Shown here: positions 1-11,880 of the stretch, in pieces | Layout: every line of letters starts with the position of its first letter | Position numbering within the stretch: the first letter of the stretch is position 1 | From: Corbicula japonica | Taxonomy: Eukaryota; Mollusca; Bivalvia; Venerida; Cyrenidae | Direction of reading: 5' to 3' | Assembly (NCBI GenBank): GCA_038501625.1 | Contig: JAZAYU010000922.1 | Coordinates: 1-64,000, forward strand | Length of the DNA: 64,000 nucleotides | Position numbers and translations under genes: made by a program | The notes under the pieces: generated by a model | What the model was told of the DNA's origin: nothing | The model's database searches: none | Seen by the model: only the letters and a program-made list of their open reading frames with translations

Positions 1-95
1 TTTTTTAATTGAGTCGGGAACAGTTTTTCGTGGGTTATCATTAATTTGTTAAAAAACATTCGAGGACAGAAGCGAAAGAGTTATACAATTTTAAC
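1..95 (+). repeat. Left copy of a ~90-bp direct repeat
   Basis: This stretch recurs with scattered differences at 2908-2996. Shared blocks include TCGGGAACAGTTT, GTTAATTTGT and AAAGAGTTATACA. The two copies lie in the same orientation and bracket the tandem array between them. They could be terminal direct repeats of one array-bearing element or the edges of an old duplication. The window starts inside or just before this copy, so its true left end is not visible. Confidence 0.7.
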
Positions 96-765
96 TAGTT
101 TATAATATTATGAATTCTCCATGGTCTCGCTAATTCATAATGGAAATACTTAATATAGGAGATTATAAACTATCCAACCTTTTGAAACATTTAAACAAGA
201 TTGATTCATTATATGCATATGTGACGTGATTTTTTAAAGTTAAGTTACTGTGTTGACTCACTGATATCAACAAAAAGGAGACTTTTAAGCTTAAGGGAGT
301 TAACGAGCACTTCGTAAATGATCAACAATACGATGAAAGTCTCACTCAATAAACATTCATAACTTGATGAATAATAATAAAAAATTTTAGCTGTACTTAC
401 CACTTCGTCATCCTGAAAGTAGATGAAAGAAAAATAAAAATAATAATAGTATGATATATTATTTGTTGATCGAATTATAATACAATCCTCTATAATTCTA
501 GTTCATTTAACTGAAATGAATAAATTACATAACAACTGATATTTAGTAAACAGAGTACGTGTATCAATAATTGAATATCGGGATTTCAGATTATTTCTTT
601 AAAAATATAAATTGAAAATTGTCTCGTTTATGCAAAATGTGAAAACGGTAACTTTTATATTGAAACTAGGTGTTATGCCATTTTTGCACTAAGGGGTCGA
701 ATGACTTACTTCTTCAAAAACAGTGTAACCACTAGAACAAAATTGTTATTGGTTAGTATTTATCC
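96..765. other. AT-rich stretch with no gene seen
   Basis: No sustained open frame, splice-bounded exon or clear repeat was found. Short runs of A and T dominate. Confidence 0.5.
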
Positions 766-860
766 CCCGCCGATGAAATCGGGAGGGGGGTATTGTTTTG
801 GCGTTGTCCGCCCGTCCATCAGTCCGTCCGTCCGTACGTCCGTCCGTCTGAATTTCGTTT
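766..860 (+). repeat. GC-rich hairpin plus CCGT-type tract at the head of the array
   Basis: CCCCCGCCGAT is followed by its near complement ATCGGGAGGGGGG, giving a short strong hairpin at about 766-790. A run of GTCCGTCCGTCCGT units follows to about 850. The tandem array starts directly after. Similar GACG or CCGT tracts sit at the ends of three other arrays in the window. Confidence 0.65.
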
Positions 861-869
861 CTGCGCTAT

Positions 870-2640
870 TTCTCTGAAACCATTGGATGGATTTCAATGA
901 AACTTTCTGGAAACCATCTACACCAAGAGGAGATGCGCATATTGTCGTATTGTTTCCGTCAGACCGTATAACATAGAGTTGTGGCCCTTTGTTAACTTAT
1001 GCATTATGCATATAGAACAGTATTCGTTTCCGCGCTATTTCTCTGCAACTACTGGAAGATTAAGATTTCAATGAAACTTTCTGGAAACCATCAATACCAA
1101 GAGGAGATGCGCATATCGTCGTTTTCTTCTGGTCGGGCTGTTTAACACAGCGTTATGGCCCTTTGTTAACTTATGCATTATGCATATAGAGCAGTATTCG
1201 TTTCCGCGCTATTTCTCTGCAACTATTAATTCAGAATGGATTTCAATGAAACTTTCTGGAAACCATCAATACCAAGAGGAGATGCGCATATCGTCGTCTT
1301 GTTCCAGTCCGACCGTTTGACACCGAGTTTTTGCCCTTTGATAATTATGCATATAGAGAAGTATTCGATTCCGTGCTATATATCTGCAACTACTGGATCA
1401 ATTTCAATGAATCATTCTGTGAACCATCAATACCAAGAGGAAACGCGCATATTATCGTCTTGTTTCGGTCAGACCGTATAACACAGAGTTGTGGCCCTTT
1501 GTTAACTTAAGCATTATGCATATAGAACAGTATTCGTTTCCGTACTATTTCTCTGCAACTACTGGGTAGATTTCAATGAAACTTTCTGGAAACCATCAAT
1601 ACCAAGAGGAGATGAGCATATCGTCGTTTTCTTCAGGTCGGGCTGTTTAACACAGCGTTATTGCCCTTTGTTTACTTATGCATTATGCATATAGAGCAGT
1701 ATTTTTTTTCCGTGCTATTTCTCTGCAACTATTGATTCAGAATGGATTTCAATGAAACTTTCTGGAAACCATCAATACCAAGAGAAGATGCGCATATCTT
1801 CGTCTTGTTCCAGTCAGACCGTTTAACACCGAGTTTTGGGATTTGGATAATTATGCATATAGAGCAGTATTCGATTTCGTGCTATATATCTGCAACTACT
1901 GGATCAATTTCAATGGATCATTCTGTGAACCATCAATACCAAGAGGAGACGCGCATATTGTCGTCTTGTTTCGGTCAGACCGTTTAACACAGAGTTATGG
2001 CCCTTTCGTAGCTTATGTATTATGCATATAGAGCAGTATTCGTTTCTGCGCTATTTCTCTGCAACCACTGAATGGATTTCAATGAAACTTTCTGGAAACC
2101 ATCAATACAAAGAGGAAATGCGCATATCGTCGTCTTTTTTGGTCAGACTAATTAACACAGAATTATGTCCCTTTGTTTACTTATGTATTATGCTTATAGA
2201 GCAGTATTCGTTTCCGCGCTATTTCTCTGCAACAACTGGATGAATTTCAATGGAATCATCAATACCAAGAGGGGATGCGCGTATCGTCGCCTTGTTCCAG
2301 TCTGACTGTTTATTACAGAGTTGTGGCCCTTTGATTAGTTAAGCAGTATTCATTTCTCTGCAACCAATTGATGAATTTTAACGAAACTTCATGGGAACCA
2401 TCAACACCAAGAGGAGATGCGCATATTGTCGATTTTTTCCGGTCTTACCGTTGAACACAGAGTTATGGCCCTTACAAAAGTTATGCAGTATGCATATACA
2501 GCAGTATTCGTTTCCGCACTATTTCTCTGAAACTTCTGGATGGATTTCAATTAAACACAGAGTTATGGCCCTTGAAATTATGCATTATGCATGCAGAGCA
2601 ATATTAGTTTCTGCGCTATTTTTAATGCTTTCTTGATTTC
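870..2640 (+). repeat. Tandem array, ~170-bp monomer, 506-bp trimer order
   Basis: About ten monomers are present. Each carries the core TTTCAATGAAACTTTCTGGAA, then CCATCAATACCAAGAGGAGA, then GCATTATGCATATAGAGCAG. The core recurs every ~170 bp. Marked variants recur every third monomer: GGTCGGGCTG at 1137 and 1643, and CATTCTGTGAACC at 1414 and 1920, both 506 bp apart. Short ORFs across the array are by-products of the repeat. The last two monomers are deleted or diverged. Confidence 0.85.
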
Positions 2641-2907
2641 AACAACTTGAACACTTTACGTCTTATTCTCATATTCTGGTGAGCTGACAAACCCCTTTCA
2701 CCAACTGTAGTTTTATCACTGTTTTTGCTATGATACATATATAAGTAAAGCATTATGTCTCTTATGTGTTAGTAATAACCGGTACTCGGTAGAGGATATA
2801 AATTCAACGAATTTGCTTGTTTGTTTGTATTTTGATCAGAAAGACGTAGTCTTAAACATTTAACTGTGATCAGTTGTCAACAACAGCCAAGGTTTTAAAT
2901 TTTTAAA

Positions 2908-2996
2908 CTTTTAATAATTGATTCGGGAACAGTTTGTTGTGAGTTATTGTTAATTTGTAAAAAAGCATTCGAAGCAAAAGAGTTATACATTTTTAA
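2908..2996 (+). repeat. Right copy of the ~90-bp direct repeat
   Basis: Partner of 1-95 in the same orientation. It begins about 270 bp past the last array monomer. See the left copy for shared blocks. Confidence 0.7.
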
Positions 2997-3400
2997 GAAC
3001 TACAACAGTTGCATCTTTTAGGGTTCCGCTTGAAAATGAAATGGAGAAAACATCTTTGTGTCAGGTTACATTTTAAATATTTAAGGTTTGTATTTTTCTT
3101 AAAAAAAGACCTCAGTTAAGGTTAGTGTGTTACATATTAAATTTTAATATAATATAAGTGTTGAATTGTGCTTAAAAAGGCACTAATCAAGGCAAGTGTG
3201 TAACTATGAAATTCTTACAATAACATGGATCATGTCTTATTATTAGTGTTTTTTCTGGAAATAACACAGATGACACAGAAGACAGCATAAGCTGTGATAT
3301 ATTTATTCTTAAATTGTTGTTGACCATTATGAACCTGTAGTAGTAAAATCATTCTATAAAAAGCGACACCAAGTTCGTTATACATTATACACAAATGTCG
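2997..3400. other. Intergenic DNA, nothing recognised
   Basis: AT-rich sequence without a credible coding frame or repeat that I could match elsewhere in the window. Confidence 0.4.
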
Positions 3401-3404
3401 CTCT

Positions 3405-3900
3405 AGCTGCTTAATTTTTATCCGATTTTCTTCAAACTTGGTCGGAATGTTTATCTCAATGATATCTAGAACGGATTAAAAACTGGGCCATGTGACCTTG
3501 AAATCTAGGTCAATATGTCAAATTATAGAAAAACGACCCCAGTCTAGCGGTCTTAATTTTGGTCCGATCATCTTCAAGCTTGGTCAGAATGTTTATCTTA
3601 ATGATATCTAGATCAAGGTCGAAACTGGGTCATATGACCATGAAAACTAGGTCACTGGGTCGAATTATGGAAAAACATTGTCCGCACTCTAGCGGTCTTA
3701 ATTTGGGTTCGATCTTTTTCAAGCTTGGTCAGAATGTTTATCTCAATGATATCAGATTCTAGTTCATTTTCGAAAATGGGTAATGTGACCTAAAAACTAG
3801 GTCACTAGGTCAAGTTATAATAAAAGTTATAATAAAAGCTTGTCTGCACTCTAGTGGTCTTCATTTTGGTCTAATATTCACTCATTACCATGAGATCTTA
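3405..3900 (+). repeat. Minisatellite, ~140-bp unit, about three copies
   Basis: Units carry TTCAAGCTTGGTCAGAATG and then TTTATCTCAATGATATC. They are followed by a block around TGTGACC..GAAA.CTAGGTCA and CTAGCGGTCTTAATTTTGG. Copies start near 3410, 3548 and 3694, with a decayed fourth near 3855. This style of repeat is common in bivalve genomes, which I state from memory. The short frame through it is repeat-derived. Confidence 0.75.
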
Positions 3901-5060
3901 GTTCCCTTCTCGAAATTGCCATATTGCATTATGGGTTCCGGAGTAAAGTGCCAAAATTAACTATTTAGACATCTTGTTATATATTTTGACCAGTTTTATT
4001 ATGAGTGGTTTTTTGCATTTTTGCAAGCATATGACATATCTTCTATAGGAGTTTCTTTCATTCTGTTCAGTTATTTCATGTATATATCAACAATGGCTGG
4101 TATAAAACTGGAAATCCTGTTACATTGCATATTATGGGTTTGTTTTATTTTGATTATGTTTACGCTCCGCTGGCTTTCAGCACTTTCAGTGCTTTGATTC
4201 ACTTGTGTTGTGTTATGTGCAAGTCCAATTTAATATTCATGTAGTTGTTTAAAAGGAAGTCCAGAAGACAAATATTTTTATCCAGTGAAATATACTATGT
4301 GATAATGTAATACCAAATGGTGATATGAAGGCAAGAAAGCCAACACATTTCTGTCGACTTACAAGACAGCGATACTTAGATGCTTTCAGATAGCTTCTTA
4401 AGAAACTGTTAAATAACACAACTCCTGATTGATAAGCTAGTGTAAATGATAAAGAAATTAAACCTTTAGCAATAATGAATTGAAGGACATTATTATTATC
4501 TGTAATTTTGCTGAACCTAATGTACAACAAGTATACAGTCATACAGTTTAACCGGTACATCTCTGCCATCTAATATGAATGACACCGTTTGCGTAATTTA
4601 TTACATTATCAACATTTATCAATCTAACATTAATTGTTTTATGATCCTTCTCAGGCGCAATTGATGTACCAGCTGATTTAGATTAACACTGGTTGCCCAT
4701 TCACGAAAAAAATAGTGTGAAGCATTCATGAACATGCATTTTATTTAGGCCAAATCAAGGGAAAATGTGTCTCCAGACATTTGACGTTATTCCTTGAAAT
4801 GACGTCATAAAGTTGAACAGAAACATGGTTATGTATTTCAAAATGAACATTATAAAGTGCGTCGAAATTTGTGATGCCTGTTATATATACTTGTAAGTTC
4901 TTTGTAAATATAGAAACTACTAAAATGCCAAAATATAACCAAAAGGCAACTTTACCCGTGGTGTAAGCCATTTATGGTCGATATAATAATATGACAAATC
5001 TGTAGTGGGAATAATGGTACAAATCTTAAGTCTTCATTTTGTTAAATAGTTACATGGTAT
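3901..5060. other. AT-rich intergenic DNA, no gene seen
   Basis: Two minus-strand open frames of about 75-105 codons exist here. They have no splice context, are rich in Phe, Ile and Ser, and look like chance in AT-rich DNA. Confidence 0.4.
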
Positions 5061-5064
5061 GGGG

Positions 5065-5245
5065 AAGGTCTAAAATGCAAAATATTGCGCAGAAAGCAGA
5101 ATGCATTCTGCAGATAATGTATTGGTAATAGGACCGAGGGGTCTAAAGTGCAGAATGGTTCTGCAGAATGCAGAGTGCAGAAAATGCATTTGACACTGCA
5201 GAATGCAGAACAATATTAAAAAATGCAGAAAGGTAAGCAGAATGC
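5065..5245 (+). repeat. Cryptic simple repeat of CTGCAGAATG units
   Basis: GCAGAATG, TGCAGAA and CTGCAGAATGCAGA recur irregularly, including inverted CATTCTGC forms. It is a locally slipped low-complexity block. The minus-strand frame through it has no other support. Confidence 0.7.
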
Positions 5246-5880
5246 ATATCAATGTTTAAGCCTAATTATTCAAACCTATGTATTTTTCCTTTTACGAAGG
5301 TAATACGTGTGATGATCTTACATTTTTAAAACTGAAAGGTTTTATTTAATTAAAACTACAGTTGATTTTTTATCATTTCTGGAAGTCATAAGATATCAAT
5401 ACATGTATTATATAAGGCTTATGATAAACCCTTTAAGTGCTGAGCACAGTATTGGTCACATTTGTATACACATAGCATCCCTCATTCTTCATAAACAAAC
5501 CAGGATCTAATCTGATGGCCATTCACAAATGAGTACTAAAGAAATATTATGATAGACAATTTTGACTTATTTATCACCAAGAAAATAAACTTCAGGCTTT
5601 TAACCTAAATTGTATTATTATCTGACACTCTCTTTGCAATCTCATGACATTTGTATTTGATAATTATGAATTTATAATTTTATTTTCACCAGAGAAACAC
5701 AATAAATACAATGCATGATAAGTAAAAGGACAACACAGATAATTTCAAATAAAAGACAAAAGATATGAGTTGGTCTGAAAAAAAGTGAAATTCAGATAAC
5801 TAAGTTTATGATAATTAGTTTATTTTAAGTTTGTTTTATTGTTTTAATTAAGGTCACAAAAAACAACAAATTACTTAAAT
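5246..5880. other. AT-rich flank of the 5.9-kb element
   Basis: No gene or repeat recognised. The last bases before the element read TACTTAAAT, a possible imperfect match to ACATTAAAT after the right end. Confidence 0.4.
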
Positions 5881-6092
5881 TACAGCTAAGCCTGCGATTC
5901 AGTTCCCCGATTTGGCGTGAAAAACCGTGTGGCCAACGATAACGATCGTGTAACGTGTAGCGTGAAGCGTGTACCGCTAACCGTGAAGCGTGATGCGACA
6001 GAGCATGCGCACCGTGAAACGATCATGTTATTGCGCATGCGCACCGTGAACCGTGAGATCTCAATACGCATGCGCACCGTGAAGCGTTAACT
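5881..6092 (+). repeat. Left TIR and subterminal repeats of the 5.9-kb element
   Basis: A 20-bp terminal stretch is followed by repeated AACCGTGAAGCGT and GCATGCGCACCGTGAA units. The GCATGCGC palindromes occur three times. Base composition is far more CpG-rich than the surroundings. Confidence 0.7.
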
Positions 6093-6469
6093 CATCAAAA
6101 CAAAACTTAATAAAGGCCATTTCTCGAATACATCCAAACAATTGCTATTTCTCAATGAATTTCTACTGTTTATTTGTCATCTCTAATATGAAAACCGAAA
6201 CAAGTCCACGAAAATAACACTTGCATATAAGGCAATCTGTATTTTGTTTTGAAAAGGTCGTAGGCCGAAACGTACAGAGTTCAAGATTGAAATGATTTTG
6301 TTGATTATATCCCTTATGATTATTATTAAATTCTATTCCCCGAAAATCAGTTAATACTGGAGAAGAAGGTTAAGATTTAATTTACCGAACTTAATTGGTA
6401 CCCGACATTTTTAAATCGGATGAATTTTGCGGAGATTCGACACATCCTGCACCATTCGCTCAACATATT

Positions 6470-7400
6470 AAGGTTTAATTTGACCTGAAAGTGATCAAGA
6501 CAACAAACACATCGGTCTTATCAGGATCTATGCAAGCCCTCTCTAGTTTAATAAGGTTATTCTTGACCAAATGTGGATTGTGCAAAGCCTGATCAGACAG
6601 CACTAAAGTACAGAATGATCTGGATCTACGACATGTTTTTGACTTCCTTGCAGCTTGGTCAGCTAGGGTATGCACAATAGTCGCATTTCATCTCATTGCG
6701 TTATTTCTAACCCAAAAAATGAAGCAGTATGTGGATCCTTATCAGACCGCATGTATGTGCATGCTGATCTTGATCTAAACTAGCTGCAATGAGATTGATC
6801 GGGGCTTTTCTAGATGCTTTTAAAAATTCACAAGATTATTCTTGACCAAGATTTGTCTAGATTTATAAAGTTTTATTCCTGACCAATAAATGGATGGTGT
6901 AAATCCTGATCAGACTGCACAAAGCACAGGCAGACCTGGATCTACAGTGGACTCCAATCTGTGTTGCTTGATGAGCTAGGAAATAAACTAGTGGCTTCTT
7001 GTCACAAAGGTTATTTCTGACCGAAAAATAGAACAGTACGAGGATCCTTATCAGTCGGCATGGATGTGCATGCTAATCTAGATCTACACTGACACATCAT
7101 TAAGTCTGATTGGGGTTTCATTCAATGCTTCTGGATTTATAAGATTATTCTTGACAAGGTCATGTCTACATTCATAAGTTTATAACTGACCAATAAGACT
7201 TCCTGACTTCATGAATGTACAGGCAGATCAGGATCTGTGGAGCGCAGATCGCTGTGGTTTATCAGCTAGGATATAAACTAGTCGCTTCTCGTCCCATAAG
7301 GTTATTTCTGACCAAGAATAAATCAGTGTGGATTCTTAACAGATGGCACAGATGTGCAGGCTGATGTGGATCTACACTGATGGCCACAAGATATAATCTG
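6470..7400 (+). repeat. Degenerate tandem family built on GATCAGGATCTACACTG
   Basis: Blocks such as TTATTTCTGACCAAAAAT, ATCCTTATCAGACCGCATG and GATCTGGATCTACA recur about every 100-200 bp with heavy decay. Matching blocks appear at 8520-8660, 8985-9215, 27265-27400, 27930-28000 and 52885-53080. It is a dispersed family, probably non-coding. Confidence 0.65.
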
Positions 7401-7520
7401 TTAATTCCTTGTTTTTATTTCTTTCCTGAATTATGTTCAGGTTTATGTAAGATGGGCACAAATTTGCTGCATCTGAATTGGCTTTTCAATATACATAATA
7501 AAAGGTTTTTACACTTTCTA

Positions 7521-7540
7521 GTGTGTGTGTGTGTGTGTGT
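7521..7540 (+). repeat. (GT)10 microsatellite
   Basis: Ten uninterrupted GT units. Confidence 0.95.
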
Positions 7541-8520
7541 TTTTGAGTTTATTTATAGACGCCCTTAGCAGAGCATATGGGCGTCTGTCTATTATTATTA
7601 TATAACTATATTTAGAGTGCTCATTTTAAAAATCTAATGTACACTTACTACAGCAAAGACCTATATTATATGTAAGTAGATATGCATCATCGCATTTTCT
7701 CGCCTATGCACGCGACCTGCGTTATCTTGAATCACATGATCGCCATTTTTGATACCGAAAGCCTTCATCAATTTTGTCTATCATTAAAGCTTTTTTAATG
7801 AATGTTAAATACAAATTTGACTTGCATTAATTTAAAGAAAGATGCATATTCTTTATCATTAAACTCAGGTTCACTATTTACTTATTGATATAACAATCAA
7901 AATCACCAAAATTGCACCATGTAACCGTTCAAAGTGCCTTAGCTTGCAGAAAGCAAACAGACAAATGTGAAATGCCGATCACATAAGGGCCTTACAAATA
8001 TGTGATAATTTAGTCAATGTGTTCAAGAAGTATATCAAAATAACATAATAAAATGAAGATCGATTAAAAGTGATGTAAACATGATTAAAATCCAGTCAAC
8101 ACGTAATTATCAGCTACAATATGGTGGATTATATCAAGTGAAAATAGCGATTTGTCTCGTGAAGAAATTCTCGTCCAGTCCACATATCAAAATGAGATTT
8201 ACTAGATCAGTTAAAGAGCGATGCGAATCTGTGTCTTTGACTAGAGCAAAATGCAGACGACAAAGTGAGTGGAATAGTTAAAAAATATTCTGGCTTTAAG
8301 GCTGTAAAGATTCACTGGTGCACCAAATAATAGTGATCAAAGTGAGATGATGTTAACCGTGGTATCCCCATTATCATTATTTGTCTTTGGCAAAAGGAAA
8401 AAAAGAACCTTTTTAAATAAGACCAGATCATGCAGTCTTAATGTAAATTATACATTACACAACTAGGATTAACCATTTACTTCACATACTGGTATACAGG
8501 CTTAAAAGAGTTTGCAGTGT
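7541..8520. other. Interior of the 5.9-kb element, no gene seen
   Basis: Only a 66-codon plus-strand frame near 8081. It lacks splice sites, family resemblance and any coding signature. Confidence 0.4.
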
Positions 8521-8984
8521 TGATCTAGATCAGCCTGCACATATATGTGGTCTGTTCCGGATCTGCACTGGTCACATCTTGATTAGAAATAAACTAAGAA
8601 ATGCGAACAGTGTTGATCCGAATCAAATGTGCTCGCTGATATTAATCTACTATGTTGGTTCATGCAATAAAGGTGTATCTATGGAGTAAAAGGCTAAATC
8701 CCATTTTTATGTAAAAACATCAGGATAACATACAGATTTAGATTTGTTTCATATTCAATCTTAATATTGAAAATAACCATACAAACAGTAGTTAGAAAAA
8801 AATTATTTTAATATCACAAAAACAACAGAAAAGTACATGTCATCATATCAGAAATACCTTGCTTATAGCATTGCATGTTGCCTAGAGATTCACAGTCCTA
8901 TTCTTTGAATAATCAAGCTAAAAAACATTGAAAGTACATAGTACAAAGTTGTATCTATGAAGTAAATGTGTAGGGTTAACCCTT

Positions 8985-9215
8985 TCCTCCATAGATACAC
9001 CTTTATTGCTAGGGCGAACAGTTTAGATCCAGAGCAGCCAGCACATCCATATTGTCTGATCAGGATCTAAACTGTTCGCTGTTCGATTCATTAGGTTATT
9101 TCTGACCAGAATGCGACCAGTGAAGATACTGATAATATGCACACAGATGTGCTGATCTGCATCTACACTGGTTGCACATGCGTAAAAATGCGTATATATG
9201 GAGGAAAGAGTTAAA
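8985..9215 (+). repeat. Copy of the GATCAGGATCTA family
   Basis: Contains GTCTGATCAGGATCTAAACTG, then AGGTTATTTCTGACCAGAATG, then CTGCATCTACACTGGTTGCAC. The same order is seen at 52885-53080, so this is one dispersed unit of about 200 bp. Confidence 0.65.
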
Positions 9216-10015
9216 CAACTCTTGGCAGTGACTAGATGATCCCAAAACTTTTTTGAGACATAGGTAATAATGGATGTTAATATTTATGTAATACACGGGT
9301 AAACAGCAAAAGAGCAGTCCCGTTTTCTTTATGAGGTTTTAATTAGATAAATTCAAGTAAAATTAAGTATGTGTATCAGCTATGTAGTTTAGTGTCTTTA
9401 AAATGTTTTAAAGACGATTCATTAGCTGCTGGTTGCCATTGGATGCAGACTTACTGTTTGCTGCTTCACTCGCAAATCTGGATCTCTGGATGCCGGCTCA
9501 ACAGTTGAATTATTAAGTTCTGTGGCAGCTGGATGCTTTGGCGAGGAGACATTACAGAAAAGTGCTGACTGACATGTGAAACACATAAATTTTGCTTGAG
9601 ACAGAATTCTTGCTTTATTTTTGCTTGCAACTAGGTATCAATGAAAGACTGTGAGGTTTCTGTCCTGCCTGGGAAGTAGTATTCTTCAGAGGAGTCTTCA
9701 ATCAGTAGCTTAAATTAAGTAGTTTCTTGCTGGAATATGCCTTGATGTTTGCATAATAATAACACTTTAGACTGTTCGACGTACAATGCTCCACTGGCTG
9801 TTGGCTTATGGAAATATTCTTGACAACTTCATAAAGTTTTAATATTTTATCCAATATATTCAAGAATGCTTTGTTAATTTCAATGTCTTTCACTTTCTCA
9901 AGATTCAAACAAAATACTTTCCACATCATAAGTCTGCATAGCGACATTCACTATATATTTTGATAATAATCAAATCTGTTGTACAACACAGTCCATCTAG
10001 ACAGTTGCAAGATGT

Positions 10016-10098
10016 TTAGTTGTAATGGATTTCTTTTTGAGTGATGTGTCGAAATAGAAGTTTCCACATCCATTCATAAAGTTCTTTTTCTTGTTGTC
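10016..10098 (-). CDS. Candidate last exon of the micro-exon gene (inside the 5.9-kb element)
   Basis: The acceptor reads ACTTCTTTTTCAG on the minus strand, a good polypyrimidine tract. In the frame handed over by the 12170-12090 exon (one G carried) it encodes GQQEKELYEWMWKLL, then FRHITQKEIHYN and a TAA. The second frame from this acceptor is also open (33 codons), so frame choice rests on phase with the upstream exon. Oddly, the exon lies between the TIRs of the 5.9-kb element. It could be captured host sequence, an exonised transposon, or a false exon. A competing terminal exon lies at 11858-11880. Confidence 0.4.
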
Positions 10099-10219
10099 CT
10101 GAAAAAGAAGTAAGGTGTTTAAAAAGTGTGAAAAGACAAAGTTGATGCATGAATATATAAGTATATTTTGCTGTCTGCTGGAAACAAAAGTTGAAATTTT
10201 TGCCTATGCTGTATAATGT

Positions 10220-10680
10220 ATGATAAAACTAGAAATGTGTCCATAGGACACGGATGCCCCCGCTATGCATTGTTTTCAGATACTTAAGTGCAACGACGGG
10301 AATAATAGCATTTCAAAGACAGTGATGTTCGAGTAATTATAAGAATATGCATAAACTTGATGATCAAGTAAATTATTTGTATTTGTGGCACTGTTGTCTT
10401 CTCATTACGGAAAAGTCTTTGAAGAAGTTGGTGGTAATGCAATGCAATGTCATAGTGAACATTTGTGCCAAGTTATTTTGAAATCCCTTCCTTCATAAAG
10501 AAGTTATAGCCCGAACAAGTAAATTCAAGTTTTAGTAACTGTTACCTTGACCTTGGACTTACAGGCATGGGTAATGTACGCAACACACCGCCTTGTCATG
10601 GTGAACATTTGTGCCATGTTATTTTGAAAACCCTCCATTCAAAACAGTGGCAGACCTAAATGCCGCTTTTGGGGATGAAA
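10220..10680 (+). repeat. Dispersed mollusc-type repeat beginning AGAAATGTGTCCATAGGACAC
   Basis: The start AGAAATGTGTCCATAGGACACGGATGCCCCC and internal GAACATTTGTGCCA repeated at 10458 and 10603 mark a two-unit minisatellite-like block. I know this style from bivalve genomic sequence. No coding potential. Confidence 0.5.
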
Positions 10681-10827
10681 ATGCCATGCGAACATAAGTA
10701 TTTAATTAAAAATTAAACATGTACCAGTAATTTTGTCTTCAAAATCGATGTGCAACTGGGATTATGCATTTTTTTGTGATCTGTTTTTCTTGTTATCTTT
10801 ACAGTAGTTATTTAGGACAACGAGCAA

Positions 10828-10850
10828 TTTGTTGTTGTTGTTGTTTTTTT
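10828..10850 (+). repeat. Short GTT tract
   Basis: Six GTT units followed by a T run. A low-complexity block inside the 5.9-kb element. Confidence 0.7.
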
Positions 10851-11589
10851 CGGAAATTTTGTGTTCTGGGTGATTGTAGTTCCATCTAATAATACAAATA
10901 GCCCATTTATTAGATGAAATTAACCAAATCTGACATACTGGCAAAAAAAGAACCTCTAATCAGGTGCCTGTGCAACCGGCCAGTTGAACACACGATTGCG
11001 AAATCTAATTACAATAATCAAAACTTCCAATTATCCGGCATAACAGCAACCGTTTATACCGTTTTCCAAGTTTTTGACTGTGTTTTAATTGTAAAATACA
11101 ACATATATACTCACCATCAGGTTTGATTTATCGCCGATCATCAAAATATTCTACACACGTTTTCTACATGTAGAGCATGAGTAAAACCCAGATCAGCGTA
11201 CACCACTGTACTCAGTACAGTATATAAAACACAGAAGACGGTCCAAGACAAGGGTCTATTTTTAAGCCCTTTAAAATATTAAGGAAATGTTTATGATGGG
11301 TAATTTCTTCGAATCAGAACTATTTCAAAAGGAAAATTAAATTATTTGACTATGAACCACAAGGGTTTATATTTAAGCGGCCATTTAATATACTTTATTA
11401 AATACTTTATTACCGGTAATTTCTTTTCATCAGAATTATTTCAAGGGAGAATAAAATTCCTAGGCTATGAACCGCTTTAGTTATACATTGTTTTCGTGAT
11501 CTGGTTTATATAAATTTCACCGTACAGGGTTAGATGTACAAGGTGCGTGTGTGGTGCATAATAGCGACACTGTTATCTCAACCTCGTTA

Positions 11590-11792
11590 CAATCCGTCTG
11601 CGATTTGATTGGTCACACGGTTCACGGTTAAACCGCTCTGTGCTTTGATTGGTCACACGGTTCGAACCGTGAAGCGCTAAAGCGTGCATCGTGAAACGTA
11701 AACCGCTTAGCGTGTACCGTGAAGCGTTTTGCGTGCGTGTCACGCCGATCAAAACCGATTTTACACGGAACCGAATCGCAGGCTTAGCTGTA
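11590..11792 (-). repeat. Right TIR and subterminal repeats of the 5.9-kb element
   Basis: Includes two copies of TTTGATTGGTCACACGGTTC (11604 and 11645), which contain an inverted CCAAT motif, followed by GTGAAGCG-type units. It ends in GAATCGCAGGCTTAGCTGTA. Confidence 0.7.
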
Positions 11793-11840
11793 ACATTAAA
11801 TTTCGTTACCGTAATAATGATGTTAATACAACAAATTTAC

Positions 11841-11846
11841 TTTATT
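11841..11846 (-). terminator. Possible AATAAA poly(A) signal
   Basis: AATAAA on the minus strand just downstream of the short terminal exon. AT-rich DNA makes chance matches common, so the value lies in its position. Confidence 0.35.
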
Positions 11847-11857
11847 ACAAGTCTAGT

Positions 11858-11880
11858 TTACAATATTATGGATGTTTTTA
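11858..11880 (-). CDS. Alternative short last exon of the micro-exon gene
   Basis: A minus-strand acceptor AATACAATTTTTCAG ends at 11881. Continuing the frame from the 12170-12090 exon gives V-K-T-S-I-I-L then TAA. An AATAAA signal follows at 11846-11841, about 12 bases past the stop and about 50 bases before the right edge of the 5.9-kb element. This would be a compact native 3' end lying just outside the transposon. The short coding part makes it weak on its own. It competes with 10016-10098. Confidence 0.35.

Larger units (their letters stand above)
5881..11792. mobile_element. 5.9-kb DNA transposon-like element with TIRs and CGTGAA-rich ends
   Basis: The left end TACAGCTAAGCCTGCGATTC is the reverse complement of the right end at 11773-11792. 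The ends stay related further in (AGTTCC against GGTTCC), then become arrays of ACCGTGAAGCG-like units at 5930-6090 and 11600-11750. Flanks TACTTAAAT and ACATTAAAT share TTAAAT and may be a diverged 8-9 bp target duplication. No transposase was found inside, so it looks non-autonomous. Subterminal repeats plus a possible 9-bp duplication would suit a Mutator- or hAT-like group, which is inference. It may have inserted at the 3' end of the minus-strand gene. Confidence 0.65.

Noticed and set aside
1236..2636. Five open frames of 62-81 codons with similar peptides (DFNETFWKPSIP)
   Set aside because: They are the same repeat monomer read repeatedly. Frames break at variable places and no start or splice logic is shared.
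870..2640. CRISPR-like array
   Set aside because: The whole 170-bp unit repeats, with no spacer-repeat alternation, and the genome is eukaryotic.
9420..9640. Minus-strand open stretch of about 70 codons with CFTCQSALFC and a stop
   Set aside because: No convincing acceptor and no phase link. Inside the 5.9-kb element. Left as a curiosity.
9702..9947. 81-codon minus-strand frame (SLCRLMMWKVF...)
   Set aside because: Protein-like in part, but no splice sites in phase with the gene and no family recognised.
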